Below are positions 41,625 to 52,136 of a stretch of 64,000 nucleotides of DNA, piece by piece. The notes under the pieces are model-generated. The model was given only the letters and a program-made list of their open reading frames with translations, did no database searches and was not told the origin of the DNA. Each line of letters starts with the position of its first letter. Position 1 is the first letter of the stretch. The translations under genes were made by a program, and so were the position numbers. Source of the DNA: Viola odorata (Eukaryota > Streptophyta > Magnoliopsida > Malpighiales > Violaceae); contig OY829542.1 in assembly GCA_963691705.1 (NCBI GenBank), positions 23,050,579 through 23,114,578 of the forward strand. Direction: 5' to 3'.

Positions 41625-42012
41625 CGATGGTGGCTCCTTTCGAGCCTTTTTCCTTTTTAACGTTGTACCTCTTTGGCCAATAGGCCATAATAAATAAACT
41701 GCTTTACCATAATAGTCGCAACTGTTCTTCTTCTATATTGCATCTTTTGTCTTTTTCCAGTTTGAGGTATTCTTAGCCCAACTGAAAATGATTCAGCTAC
41801 TAGGTGGTTTTCTGGTTGGCTGTTCTGCATTAAATCTACGTCGTTGTTGTCCTGGCAACTGATTGGGCGATTTTGTGGTTTTCCTTGATTCACGTAAGAT
41901 TTCAACAGGCGTGACTGCAAATCCATGTTCACGTTTCAGGCTGTACACGTGTCCACCCTCTAGGGTCGGGTTGGAAGATCGAAGATCCTTTTTTTTTTTT
42001 CAATTTTCTGGC
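41625..42012. other. TatF gap between aORF-d and aORF-a
   Basis: No gene is seen. CCCAACTGAAAATGATT (from about 41778) resembles the 3' boundary motif. In TatA the corresponding space holds aORF-c and aORF-b, so this is probably the scar of their loss. Confidence 0.5.
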
Positions 42013-42019
42013 TATTTAA
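42013..42019 (+). promoter_or_regulatory. TATA-like box of TatF aORF-a
   Basis: CTATTTAAGG lies about 192 bp before the ATG at 42211, preceded by a T-rich run. Confidence 0.5.
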
Positions 42020-42210
42020 GGGGATCCTCTTTCCCTCATTTTTATTCACCTCCTTGTTCATTTTTCCTTTGATAAGTAATCTGCGATCTCATGGTTGATT
42101 CTAATTTTTAGATACGACCACACGAGATTCTCCACCAACTCCTCCGACTTCTCTCGATTCGGATAATCCTCCTCCGTCGTCTTCTTCATCTTTTCTTCTT
42201 TAATTCTGCC

Positions 42211-44574
42211 ATGGCTAAGACTCGCCGTTCTGAGTCGAAATCTGCCGATGAGAAAAGGATGGATATTACTGCTAGTGTTATCACATCTGAGGCCGCTCTC
42301 CATGAGCATTTGGCCGCCCATAATGTTGTTATCCCTGACGATTATAAGGTCACTGTTGCCCCCGAGTCACTACATTTGAACAGCATTTTGACGGGCAATC
42401 GTAGGGTCTTGTACGCGCAAATGTTTCGTTATGGTTTCCGGCTTCCCATTGAATCTTTCGTAAAAGAATTGTTTGTTGCCGGCGATCTGAATCCGGCCCA
42501 ATTATCCCCAAATGCGTATTGTTGTGTTTATGCTTTTCTGGAACTTTGTAAATACAAAGAGATCACTTCCCCTTCCCTTCTACTGCTCAAATCTCTTTTT
42601 AAGCTGATGAAGTGCCGGGGAGTGATAACGATATCGCCCCGCTTCGACGATGACTCTCTCAAGTCCTTTACTTGGAAACTCCTCCACATCGAGTCTTCCG
42701 TTGATGCTTGGAAAAAGGAGTTCTTTGTGATAGATCTTCCTGAAGATCCTGGTTCATGGTGGCGATCTGGGTTTAATCAAAACGTCGATGATAACGTCTG
42801 GAGCCGACCAGGGACCCTTCCTCAGCGTGAACAAGACTGGTTAAACAAATTGCTCAAACTGGAAATCAGCGTTCACATTCGTCAAATGGCTTGTAGAATG
42901 GACATTCGTTCTTGTGTTAAACGTGAGTGTCGCGTTACTCCCTTCTTTGTTATCGCTGATACTAATGCTGACGTTATTTTGTGATCTCGCAGGGACGGAT
43001 CCCAACTATAAGCCCGAAAGCGTGAGGAGACGCCTGAAGAGGGCTCAAGAAAGAGAAGAAAAGGAGAGAGCTATCTCCACAGAAGCTACTGATAATCCCA
43101 CGGAACTGCCGGCTACTTCCACGAGTCTTGCTCAAGTATCCTCTTCTTCGGCTGGTAAGGGGAATACTGACATTCCTTCAGGCGTTCCCATCGTGACCGT
43201 CGCTGCTCCTCCTGCCCAGCCTCCTTCTTCTTCCCAAGCTCCTAAGGCTATTGCCAAAGGAAAAAAGAAGAGAAAAACAAGAAGTGTTGCCGCTCTTACA
43301 CCTTCTCCGGACACGGCAGGTTCTTCAGAGGCATCTCTTCCCACCACTACTACAGTAAGGGTGCCTTTTAGCCACGATATGCTACATTTCAATGTTTGCC
43401 GTCGTTTGATTTGTTTCTCTTTTCTATATTTCATATGGCATTTTTGGCAGGACACTATCCCTGTCGCTACCTCCGCTCCTCCCTCAGGCGATATGAATTT
43501 GGGCTACATGCTGACTGGTTCTAAGAAGAGACAGCGGCTGGAAGGTGAGGGGGGAAATCTATCTTCCTCTACCACCGGGATGGAAAACAGACCTGCGGAC
43601 GGTTTCGACTCCACGGCTATTCCCCAGGGGGGCATTCCTCCAAATTTTTGGCGAACTTGGGCACAGACGAGACTTTCGGGATTTCGCCCAATTCTTTCGG
43701 AGGTCCCGTTCACGCATATCCCTCCAATCTGGGATATCAAGAGGGCTTGCAGGATTTTTCAAGCTATCAGCCTCATGGTGTTTATCTTGCTCCAGGGGGT
43801 TCGTCCACACAGGTTCACCCTCCTATTCCTCTGGCGTTTGCTCCTTCGAGCATCCCCCTGTTGCACCATTATGGCGAAGGAGGTGCCACCTTCAATTTCG
43901 CGGCGGATCTTAGTCCGATAAGTGGGGTTGGCACTGTGACCCACCAAGTTGGACTGTACGATCTCCGTAACACTGGTTTGGCGGCATTGGGGGGTGATGG
44001 CTCGGATGAAGTTTCGGCTTTGCTGGCTTCCCAAATATTGGCGTCTGCGACAGAACGGGAGGCTTTCCTTTCCAAGACCGAGGTTGATAGGGTGAACTCA
44101 TTACGCTCCAGCCTTTTTACTAATATGATGAAGTTCCATTACTGGGCGGAGGCGGCGCAGCGTCAGGCTGCCTCTCTTTTTTCCTCTTTGGAGGAATTAT
44201 CGCGAGAGCGGAATGAGAAGAAGAAGTTGCTGGAGGAGCGTACGCAACTATTACTGGCCCATCAGGAGCTAAAGAAGGAACATTCTGATGCCTTGACAGC
44301 GGAGAGGGCCAAAAATACTATCTTGGAAAATGAGAAATCATCCTTGGCCAAGGAGAAAGCTGCCCTGGAGGGAGAGTCGGCCGATAGGAGTCTGTGGCAT
44401 GTCGAGTAGACTGCCGCTATTTTAGTCGATTGCTTTGAGGAAGTCCATGGGGTCGATGCGTACAAACCTGATGAGGTCACGACGGCTTTCAAGCGAAAAT
44501 CTGCCCATCTTAATGAGGAGGGTTTTCGCCAAGCTAAAGCGGCAGGCTGGAAACAGAGGAACCCCGTAGGTTGA
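42211..44574 (+). pseudogene. TatF aORF-a: antisense PF04195-like coiled-coil protein, nearly intact
   Basis: Exon 1 (42211-42922) starts MAKTRRSESKSADEKRMD and holds the domain (RRVLYAQMFRYGFRLPIES, DLNPAQLSPNAYC, VITISPRFDDDSLKSFTW, WWRSGFNQN). Intron 1 (42923-42992, 70 bp) has GTGAGT, GCTGAC and CTCGCAG; exon 2 (42993-43354) starts TDPNYKPESVRRRLKR and has basic GKKKRKTRSVAAL. Intron 2 (43355-43450, 96 bp) has GTAAGG and TTTGGCAG. Exon 3 carries GSKKRQR, TVTHQVGLYDLR, a long coiled coil and LWHVE. Only two lesions are seen: a one-base slip in a G6 run (43627-43632) and a TAG at 44407-44409. Function unknown. Confidence 0.83.
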
Positions 44575-45239
44575 CGTGCCTCGAGGCTTTGCCGCCCTTT
44601 CCTTAGTGATCAAGCGTCACTAGATTTTTGTTATTATTTTGACCATTGAAGTTTGTAACCCCTTAAAGCATTTTGATGTATTCAGACAACTTCTATCGCT
44701 ATCTTTCCTTTCATTTAGTTGTCTCCTTACGAACTCCTTTGGCGTTATCTTCGCCCTGTTATCACGATGCGTTTACTTTTTTGAGCAGATCCTTAGCAGT
44801 CCCATCAAAATTACTAAAGTAGGTATCGGGTTAGCTTTCCCGGTAAGCCTTACGATATCGCTGCTTACGAGATCATCATTCCTTCCGCTGCCCGAAAAAG
44901 TATTTTGCACATTCCTAATTGTAAACCATCAGTAACAAAAATACGTTACGAGGGATAGTAATTACCCGTAGGAGCCTTTCCGCTGCCATCATAGGGCGTT
45001 ATCATGGAACCCGCGTGAATCGCTTTCGCTATCAGCTCTATACTTCACCAGGGGTTACACATCTGGTTACTAGCTGGGATTTCGCGATTTTCCGCGTTTC
45101 CCTCCTTTCACGATCGGCCCGAAAAGTGCCTCATCTTAGTGAGCTGTCGGATCGGGACGGCTATCACAAGGCTAGGGAATTTTCACTTTTGGGCGTTGTC
45201 CTCGCGTCTAGAACCGTGTCCTTACTTAATGGCCCGGCT
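44575..45239. other. TatF non-coding stretch between aORF-a and the repeat array
   Basis: No gene is supported. On the minus strand a TTACTGATGG and GGAATGTGCA pair corresponds to the branch/acceptor-like motif of the other copies, but here the terminal AG is mutated (about 44905-44930). Confidence 0.5.
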
Positions 45240-45600
45240 GCAGCAGCCCAGCCGTGAAGATAGGATTCTTGTTTCTAGAACAGAGTTTCTATTTCTTTGG
45301 GGCGTGCCTCGTCTTGATGGGCCATCTCCACGAGAACGGTCAGTACAAGAAAATGACTTTTCACTCCTAAAGATACCGGGTAGTGCCCTCACTTAATGAG
45401 CCATCTGATCAAGATCGGTCATCACAAGGATAGGACTTTTCACCCCGGGGGCGTCCAGGATCTTTCAATCTGACGCTAATTCAAGGTATGTTGGGTCGTG
45501 CCCTCACTTAGTGGGCCATCTGATCAAGACCGGCCATCACAAGGATAGGACTTTTCACTTCCCAAGATATACCCTTTTTAATCTGCACAAAGGCAACCAC
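45240..45600 (-). repeat. Post-pol tandem array of TatF (about four units)
   Basis: On the minus strand, GTGAAAAGTCCTATCCTTGT-type units start near 45566, 45450, 45363 and 45270, each followed by the GGCCGGTCTTGATCAGA-type inverted repeat and, in most, CTCAC/GTGAG-type sequence. TatA and TatB have about six units, so copy number varies between elements. Confidence 0.83.
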
Positions 45601-45674
45601 AAACACCCACGAAAGCTCTCTCATCGAGCGTTAGTCATGGTTAGGGTTGACATAAATCAAAAGTGCAGATAAAA

Positions 45675-46156
45675 TTAAATTCTAGGGTAATATAATTTCA
45701 AACGAACGATATTCCAAGAGTTGGATAAGGGTGTACCATCGAGCGTCTCCAGATGATATGCTCCTTTCCCGACAACGTGGGTGACGCGATATGGTCCATC
45801 CCAGTTTGGACTGAGTTTTCCCATACGTTGCCCTACCGCTCGCTTGTCTCTGAGCACCAGGTCACCGGCTTCAGCAACCGCTCTTTGACACGCCTGTTAT
45901 GATAACGGGCCATCTTCTGTTTGTAGTGCTGCATTTTCAGAAGGATTTCTTCTCGGACTTCTGGTAACGCGTCCATGTTAGCTCGTAACCTTTCCTCATT
46001 CAGTTCCTCTCGAAAGTGAGCCACCCGTAGGCTCATGGTTCCAATTTCCACCGGTGTAACAGCTTCGGTTCCGAAGGCCAACGCGAAGGGTGTTTCTCCG
46101 GTGCTAATTTTAACAGTCATGCGGTACGCCCACATCACGTATGGCAGCTCATCAGC
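45675..46156 (-). pseudogene. pol: TatF integrase C-terminal part
   Basis: This continues from the TAG at 46157-46159. It encodes YVMWAYRMTVKISTGETPFA, EAVTPVEIGTMSLRV and, in the next frame after a one-base deletion near 45870, RDKRAVGQRMGKLSPNW through to SWNIVRLKLYYPRI. The end of pol is at 45675. Confidence 0.9.
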
Positions 46157-48469
46157 CTACTTCTTTTTAGACCCTTCTAAGTTTTTCTTGATACCGCTGA
46201 GGATACTTCGATTGGTTACTTCCACCTGTCCATTAGTTTGCGGATGAGCCACGGAGGAAAATCGTTGCTCGATCCCGAATTCTGAGCATTGGTCTTTGAA
46301 GAATTGGCTGGTGAACTGCATTCCGTTATCGCTGACAAGGACGCGAGGTACGCCAAACCTCATGATAACTTGATATTTGAAGAAACGCCAAGTTTTTTCT
46401 GCCGTGATTGTGGCGACCGCTTTAGCTTCCGCCCACTTAGTGAAATAGTCTACCGCCACTATCACAAACTTCAGTTGGGACCTTGCCTTTGGGAATGGGC
46501 CTAGGATATCGATCCCCCATTTAGCAAAAGGACAAGGGGCGATAATTTCAGATATTTCAGTGGCAGGTCGTCGAGGAATTTTGGCAAACTCCTGGCACTT
46601 AGGGCAAGTTTGCACATAGTTGTGACAATCTCTCCGGATTGTGGACCAGTAGAATCTGGATCTGAAGACTTGTGCCGCCAGGGTGCCACCTGATACGTGC
46701 ATACCACATACCCCTTCATGGATTTCGCGCAAGGTGTGAAGACCCTCTTGCTCAGATATACATTTGGCGGCTGGGTGAGAAAAACATCTCCGAATCAAAT
46801 CCCCGTCATAGTACGTACAGCGAGCTGTCTGTTTCAGCACCTTCTTCTTTTTAACGGTATCCTCCGGCAGTTCCTCATGTTTCAAGTATTTGATTACGGG
46901 AATTCGCCAGCCGCTCTCACGCTCCTCCACACATAAAGATGCTTGCTCTTCCATGAAGGATGGTACCGATAGTTCACGGTAATATACGCCTTTGGGTATG
47001 GACGCTTCCGAATTCGCGGCCAATTTGGCTAGATTGTCAGCTTCAGCGTTTTCCTCCCTTGGAACATGCTCGAAGCTGACTTGCATGCCCTCTTTCTTTA
47101 TCTCCAATAATTCTCGCTTTACTTTGGCGAGATATTGAATCATGATGGGTTCCCGAGCCTGAGAGTGCCCCAAGACCTGGCCAATTATCAACTTGGAATC
47201 ACCACAGATCTTTAGACGCAGGTCTCCTGTTCTTCCAGTATCGTGCCTCCCTTTAGAAGAAAGTCCTTTCCCTATTCTGAGCCCAGCTAGCAACGCCTCA
47301 TACTCTGCCGCGTTATTAGATAACGGCTGTAGGATTCGAATGGCGTATCGTATTTGCATGTCGTGCGGCCCATTTATGAAGACTCCAGCTCCCGCCAGCT
47401 CTTGGTTTTTGGCCCCATCCACATGGATGATCCAAAGGTCCGTATAGGTTTCCGAAAATGGGAGATCCATATCGCCCCATTTCGCTTCAGGTATGCCGGC
47501 CAAAGGATCCTCTGTAAAGGTACATTCCGCTATGAAATCAACCAGGATCTGAGCCTTTACGGACGGTCGAGATTGATACCTCAATCCATACTGTTCTAGT
47601 TCAAGCGCCCAGATCAACATTCTTCCTGAAGATTCAGGCTTTCGAAATATTCTTTTCAGAGGTTGGTCCGTAAGCACGATAACGGAATAGGACTGGAAAT
47701 ATTGGTCCATTTTGCGGGTAGCTTGAATAAGTGCGAACGCTATTTTTTCATTTCGGGCGTATCGCAACTCCGCATCCTTCAGAACGTGACTCACGAAATA
47801 GACCGGGCGATGAGAGTGGTTATCGTCGCGAACGAGGACGGCACTGACCACTTCGTCCGCAGCGCCAAGATACAAATATAAGGTATCTCCTGCCTCGGGG
47901 CTTGTCAACAGTAGGTCAGACGATAAGTAATCCTTTAGGCCGACAAATGCCTCCTCACATTCCGGGATCCACCCGAACGAGGCTTTCCTGCGTATGACTT
48001 TGAAAAAAGGAAGACACTTCTCTCCTTGCTTGGAAATGAATCGCCCGAGGGCGATAACTCGCCCAGTTAACCTTTGCACCTCTTTAATGGTTCTTGGCGA
48101 TATCATGTCTTGTATGGCTTTAACCTTTGAAGGGTTAGGCTGGATACCTTTTTGGCTGACCACGTAGCCCAAGAATTTTCCCGTCTGAAATGCAAACATG
48201 CATTTTTGGGGGTTTAGCTTCATGCGATACCTTTTCATTACGTCAAAGACTTCCTTTAAGTCCCGCAGGTGATCTTGAAAGTTCACGCTCTTTACCAATA
48301 TATCGTCAACGTATGCTTCCACATTCCTCCCTATTTGTTCTTTGAATATCCTATTTGCCATACGTTGGAACGTCGCCCCAGCGTTCTTCAGCCCAAACGG
48401 CATTGCCGTATAACAGTACGTGGCCTTTGGAGTGAGAAACGCAGTCTTTTCTTCATCTTCTAGGGCCAT
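46157..48469 (-). CDS. pol: TatF pol middle: RT, RNase H, aRNH and integrase core (770 codons open)
   Basis: The open frame begins inside the RT palm and includes PFGLKNAG, the catalytic AYVDDILVKS (YVDD at 48302-48313) and the thumb. It then has the ordinary RNase H (LYLGAADEVVSAVLVRDD), the aRNH (IIHVDGAKNQELAGAG, NNAAEYEALLAGL, CGDSKLIIG, AEADNLAKLA) and integrase with complete HHCC (HEGVCGMH, CPKC) and DDE residues (GIDILG, SDNGMQF, GQVEVTNR). It ends at a TAG that replaces a Trp codon (SKKK/ADELPY). It is part of a polyprotein and not separately translated. Confidence 0.93.
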   Translation of the reverse strand: MALEDEEKTAFLTPKATYCYTAMPFGLKNAGATFQRMANRIFKEQIGRNVEAYVDDILVKSVNFQDHLRDLKEVFDVMKRYRMKLNPQKCMFAFQTGKFLGYVVSQKGIQPNPSKVKAIQDMISPRTIKEVQRLTGRVIALGRFISKQGEKCLPFFKVIRRKASFGWIPECEEAFVGLKDYLSSDLLLTSPEAGDTLYLYLGAADEVVSAVLVRDDNHSHRPVYFVSHVLKDAELRYARNEKIAFALIQATRKMDQYFQSYSVIVLTDQPLKRIFRKPESSGRMLIWALELEQYGLRYQSRPSVKAQILVDFIAECTFTEDPLAGIPEAKWGDMDLPFSETYTDLWIIHVDGAKNQELAGAGVFINGPHDMQIRYAIRILQPLSNNAAEYEALLAGLRIGKGLSSKGRHDTGRTGDLRLKICGDSKLIIGQVLGHSQAREPIMIQYLAKVKRELLEIKKEGMQVSFEHVPREENAEADNLAKLAANSEASIPKGVYYRELSVPSFMEEQASLCVEERESGWRIPVIKYLKHEELPEDTVKKKKVLKQTARCTYYDGDLIRRCFSHPAAKCISEQEGLHTLREIHEGVCGMHVSGGTLAAQVFRSRFYWSTIRRDCHNYVQTCPKCQEFAKIPRRPATEISEIIAPCPFAKWGIDILGPFPKARSQLKFVIVAVDYFTKWAEAKAVATITAEKTWRFFKYQVIMRFGVPRVLVSDNGMQFTSQFFKDQCSEFGIEQRFSSVAHPQTNGQVEVTNRSILSGIKKNLEGSKKK

Positions 48470-48529
48470 GGGGATCTGATGGTATCCAGAGTTGGCGTCC
48501 AGTGAACTTAAATAAGCGTACCCGACGGT

Positions 48530-50674
48530 CTAATCAACTAACTGATCTATACGAGGGAGCGGGTAGCAATCCTTAGGGCAGGCATCATTCAAATCGGTGA
48601 AGTCGATGCACATGCACCAATCCCCATTGGGCTTAGGAACAAGGATAGGGTTCGCTAACCAGGTGGGATATTGAACTTCGCGGATGAACCCTGCGTCAAG
48701 AAGCTTTGTTACCTCTTTGTCCACAGCCGACGTCTTTTCACTAGAGAACGCGCGCCGCTTTTGTTGAACCGGCCGGGCATCTGGGTCCACATTGAGCCGA
48801 TGCTCGGCTATTTCGCGCGATATACTTGGCATGTCTGCGGGTTTCCACGCGAAATCTCCTTGACATTTGTTCAGTAGCCGGGCCAGTTGAAGGTTTTCCG
48901 CTGGGCTGAGTTTTTCGCTGATTAGGAAGCTTGCTTCCTTTATGCCGATTACTGGAACGGGTACCATTTTGTCCAGAGGTTGAGCGCGCTTCTCCTCACC
49001 CTGCTCGTAGGGGTCCGCTGCTATACACACATACCTATCGCAGCTCCTTTGAGTCATGAGTGAGTAGCATTCCGCCGCCAACTTTTGATCACCCTTTATA
49101 GATACTACCCCATCCCAAGAGGGGTATTTCATTTTTAGATGCTTCTGAGATATCATCGCTCCGAAGCGGTTGAGAAAAGGTCGCCCGAGTACGACATTGT
49201 AGGGTAAATTTAAATCCACGACAAGGAACAACAAGTTTTCTGATCGTTTATAGGTGTCTTCTCGAAAATATATGGGCAAAGTGATTACCCCCGTGATAGG
49301 GATTGGAACCCCATCAACGCCGACTATAGGCCGTTTGCTAGGCGTCAGCTCGTTGCCGGGGCGTTTCATGAGATTGTACACTTCCAGGGAAAAGAGGTTC
49401 ACCGCACTCCCGTTATCAATAAGGGTTCTTCTGATTCCATGACTGGCGATGACGAGCGTAACCACCAGTGCATCATTGTGCGGATAGACAACGCCTTTCT
49501 CGTCTTCTTCGAAAAAGGATAATATCATTCGATCCAAAATGCCTATCGCGCCTCCTTTTTTTATCGTGTCATCCCGTGTGCGTTTTTCTCCTTTCGCGGC
49601 TGTCGGTTGCTCCGATTCGTCCATATAAGGGGTTCCTCCCGCGATGATGCTAATCATAGGGATGTACTCATCGTCTACCGTAAGAGTTTCTCTATCTTTT
49701 CCTCCGGAGGCATTGTCCATCTGCGGAACGCGAGGGGGAACTGGTCGTTCATCCGCCGTCCTTTTCATGGGATTATTTCTGGTGTCTTCTCTTATTTGGG
49801 TGGCAAATTCTCCTAAATACCCTTCTTCCACCAGTCGTTCTATCGCCGATTTTAATTCTCTGCACGCTTCTGTGGAATATCCCCTGGCTTTGTGGAATTT
49901 ACAATAAGAATTTTCCCTTCTCCCTAGAAGCACTCCTGGTTTTGTAGGCGCAGGGTAGCGGATGGGAAGATTTCGCTGCTCCGCTATCGCTAAAATCTTT
50001 GCCCTTGGTACATTAAGGGAAGGAAAATCTGGGTCGTATGTCCGATTTTTATAAGAATCGCCTTGACGTCGAGTGGGGGAACCACCGGTCTTTCCCTTCG
50101 AAGGATGACCCTTTTGTCTATTGGAGGCTTTGGGGATATGATCCTTCCGCCTGGCGTAATCATCGATAAAATGATCGTCAGGAAGGGGCTTTGCGGGAGT
50201 AGCGGTAATTTGAGATGTCCCGTGCGGCACGTTATACGTCCTATCTCTGTTTTCTTCTTCTTCCATTTTCGCATAATTATGAGCTTTAAGTCTCAACGCG
50301 TCTAAAGTCACTGGAGGGTCCACCATGAGCGCGTCTTTCAGCTTTCCGTAGCGGCAGTTCCTTTTCAGGGCTTCTATAGCAAAATCAATAGTAACGCCCG
50401 ACGTTAATGACATTTCCAAATCGAAGCGGCTGAGAAATTCCTTTAAGGTTTCTTGAGGCATTCGTTGTATGTCAAATAACGCGGCAGTAGATTTCCTGAT
50501 TGGAATCGCCGTACTAAATCTGCTCCGGAATTTAGATTCTAACTGTGAGAAATTACTAAAGGATCCACCAGGGAGGCCCTCAAACCAGAGACGCGCAACA
50601 CCCAACAATGTCATAACAAATATTTGGTACAACGCCGCATCACTGTGGGTCTGGAACTGAACAAAATCCTTCAC
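48530..50674 (-). CDS. gag-pol: TatF gag C-terminal half, protease and start of RT (714 codons open)
   Basis: The frame covers the gag domain from KDFVQFQTHSDAALYQIFV, the zinc knuckle CKFHKARGYSTEAC, the protease with IDNGSAVNLFS (about 49388-49420), the linker NVDPDARPVQQKRRAF and the RT start up to PLPRIDQLVD. A TAG at 48530-48532 replaces the Gln codon present in TatB (QLVDQAAGYAY). In the knuckle, the GH of the other copies is GY here, a likely lesion in a metal ligand region. gag and pol are in the same frame across the protease. Confidence 0.92.
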   Translation of the reverse strand: MKDFVQFQTHSDAALYQIFVMTLLGVARLWFEGLPGGSFSNFSQLESKFRSRFSTAIPIRKSTAALFDIQRMPQETLKEFLSRFDLEMSLTSGVTIDFAIEALKRNCRYGKLKDALMVDPPVTLDALRLKAHNYAKMEEEENRDRTYNVPHGTSQITATPAKPLPDDHFIDDYARRKDHIPKASNRQKGHPSKGKTGGSPTRRQGDSYKNRTYDPDFPSLNVPRAKILAIAEQRNLPIRYPAPTKPGVLLGRRENSYCKFHKARGYSTEACRELKSAIERLVEEGYLGEFATQIREDTRNNPMKRTADERPVPPRVPQMDNASGGKDRETLTVDDEYIPMISIIAGGTPYMDESEQPTAAKGEKRTRDDTIKKGGAIGILDRMILSFFEEDEKGVVYPHNDALVVTLVIASHGIRRTLIDNGSAVNLFSLEVYNLMKRPGNELTPSKRPIVGVDGVPIPITGVITLPIYFREDTYKRSENLLFLVVDLNLPYNVVLGRPFLNRFGAMISQKHLKMKYPSWDGVVSIKGDQKLAAECYSLMTQRSCDRYVCIAADPYEQGEEKRAQPLDKMVPVPVIGIKEASFLISEKLSPAENLQLARLLNKCQGDFAWKPADMPSISREIAEHRLNVDPDARPVQQKRRAFSSEKTSAVDKEVTKLLDAGFIREVQYPTWLANPILVPKPNGDWCMCIDFTDLNDACPKDCYPLPRIDQLVD

Positions 50675-51557
50675 TTTGTTGATATGCGAAATGGGATCCT
50701 TGGTGCCATCATAAGTATCAGTGGGAAGCTTTACGCGTCGACTGACCCTGTGACGCCTTATACGGCGGCTAAACAGGTGGCCCGATGTATCATCAAGAAT
50801 TTCGCGCGCATGACGCGGGGGAGATATTTCAGCCTGACGCCCTCTATTTCGTGGTTCTGGCGTAAGATGTCACCTAGGAGATCGACTGCGACTCCTGGGC
50901 GAACGACTTCGATACCTTCAACTACTGGATCTTTCACTGTACTCGGGAGACAAACTCCTGTTGGCTCCTTCCCTCCGTCCATCCCCACGGTTCCTAACCT
51001 CCTCAAGTTGCCTATCTCCCTGCGGGAGGAGACCTTGCGGCATCTGTGGTACGTAAGCCTCTACTCTTCCTTGAGTGAACTGCACAACACTAGCTGGGGG
51101 ATCTCCCGCGGACAAAGGCATCTGGAGGTTTTCTGGAAACAACGGTGATAAAGGTCGATCAGCGACAATAGATGGTATGAACATGACGCGGGGAGGGAGA
51201 CTAGATCCAGAAGCACCAGGCGTGATTCTTGCGGCCATTTCAGTCAAATGTTCCAACCGAGAATGAAGGGCCGCTATTTCCATTGCAAAAGGATGTTCAT
51301 GGTTAAGTACAGATCCCCTCGAAAGAGGAGTGGAGAAGTCAGATCCCGCTATCTGAGATGACGAAATGACCGCTTGCGAGGAGACAAGTCCTCTTGTGCT
51401 TCCGACCGAGAGGTCCAGAGATCCCGAAATAATTGGCTGCGACGTCATAGAGAGATCAGTAGTAGCAAAAGGGAATAACTGTCTGCAGATTGAGAAAGGA
51501 ATATTAGAGGATGATAATCAGATCCGCTCCGATCCTGTGGTCATGACCGTTCCAATC
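50675..51557 (-). pseudogene. gag: TatF gag N-terminal half
   Basis: By comparison with TatG the start is the ATG near 51543 (MTTGSERI then TGA). The next part runs open from MTSQPIISGSLDL (51448) to YSERSSS at a TGA (50918-50920), where TatG reads on into RRRRTRSPRSHSRSP. A second TGA follows near 50876. All of these stops replace or probably replace Arg CGA codons. The segment is Ser/Pro-rich, then Arg/Ser-rich, as in TatB and TatG. Confidence 0.86.
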
Positions 51558-51609
51558 TTCTGACTAAACGGAGCTTAGCTATTAAGGACGCTCACTTAAT
51601 ATACCAAAT

Positions 51610-51629
51610 CTCTCAATGAAAGCACCATT
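51610..51629 (-). promoter_or_regulatory. TatF primer-binding site
   Basis: Minus-strand TGGTGCTTTCATTGAGAG begins two bases after the LTR and is identical to that of TatB over 18 bases. The tRNA partner is not identified. Confidence 0.6.
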
Positions 51630-52131
51630 TGATAAGATTCAATGTCGTGTCTGATCGGAACGGCGGCGATCGGCGTCGGATGTACCTGCAAAGCGCCAGA
51701 GGGGGGCTCCGGCGTAGACACTCCGATGCCTAAGTCAGTTCGGGGGTACAAAGTAACAAGAAGTTCTGCTGGGTGATCTCGATCTTACCTTCTGTTTAAA
51801 AAAGTGAGGATATTTATAGGCCTCGATGGCGATGCCTGGCGATAACAGTCCAGGCGATGTCTGGTGATGACGTCACGAGCGATGCCAGCGGGTGACGTCA
51901 TGAGCGATATCTGACGGGGTTGCCGGGAGCGATAACCTCGCGGTTCCCTAGGATGGGATGGTGTCATGCGTACAGAGACGCGTGAGTCCCCCCTCCGCTG
52001 ATGTCGACCATCCTAGGAATCCTTTGCTGATCCCTATGCGATATGAAGATATACTACGGGACTTATAGGAATCCATCCCGGCAGTAGCCGCAAGTGTAGT
52101 AGCACCGTGAGGGTTGTCTTGATTGTTATCA
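51630..52131 (-). repeat. TatF 5' LTR
   Basis: 502 bp. On the minus strand it contains the GTCGAC core and G run, TGACGTCA at 51893-51900 and 51868-51875, repeated GCGATA/TATCGC motifs, a TATA box (CTATAAATATCC) near 51819 and the intron-like module. It differs from the 3' copy at 11 sites plus one G in a homopolymer. Confidence 0.95.
51686..51788 (-). other. Intron-like module inside the TatF 5' LTR (103 bp)
   Basis: On the minus strand: AAG/GTAAGA, then GAACTGACTTAGG, the CGCCGGAG...CTCTGGCG hairpin (one pair weakened here), then TTTGCAG/GT. Length and order agree with TatA, TatB and TatG. Confidence 0.45.
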
Positions 52132-52136
52132 GTGCC

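Larger units (their letters stand above)
40236..52131 (-). mobile_element. TatF, Tat-lineage LTR retrotransposon, complete, minus strand
   Basis: This 11.9-kb element has LTRs at 51630-52131 (5') and 40236-40738 (3'). I count 11 substitutions and one indel between them, near 2.2 percent. gag-pol reads on the minus strand from about 51550 to 45675. Antisense genes d and a read on the plus strand at 41247-41624 and 42211-44574; b and c are absent. The target duplication is GTGCC (40231-40235 and 52132-52136), inside GypsyE gag. It is the best preserved Tat copy here. Confidence 0.96.
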
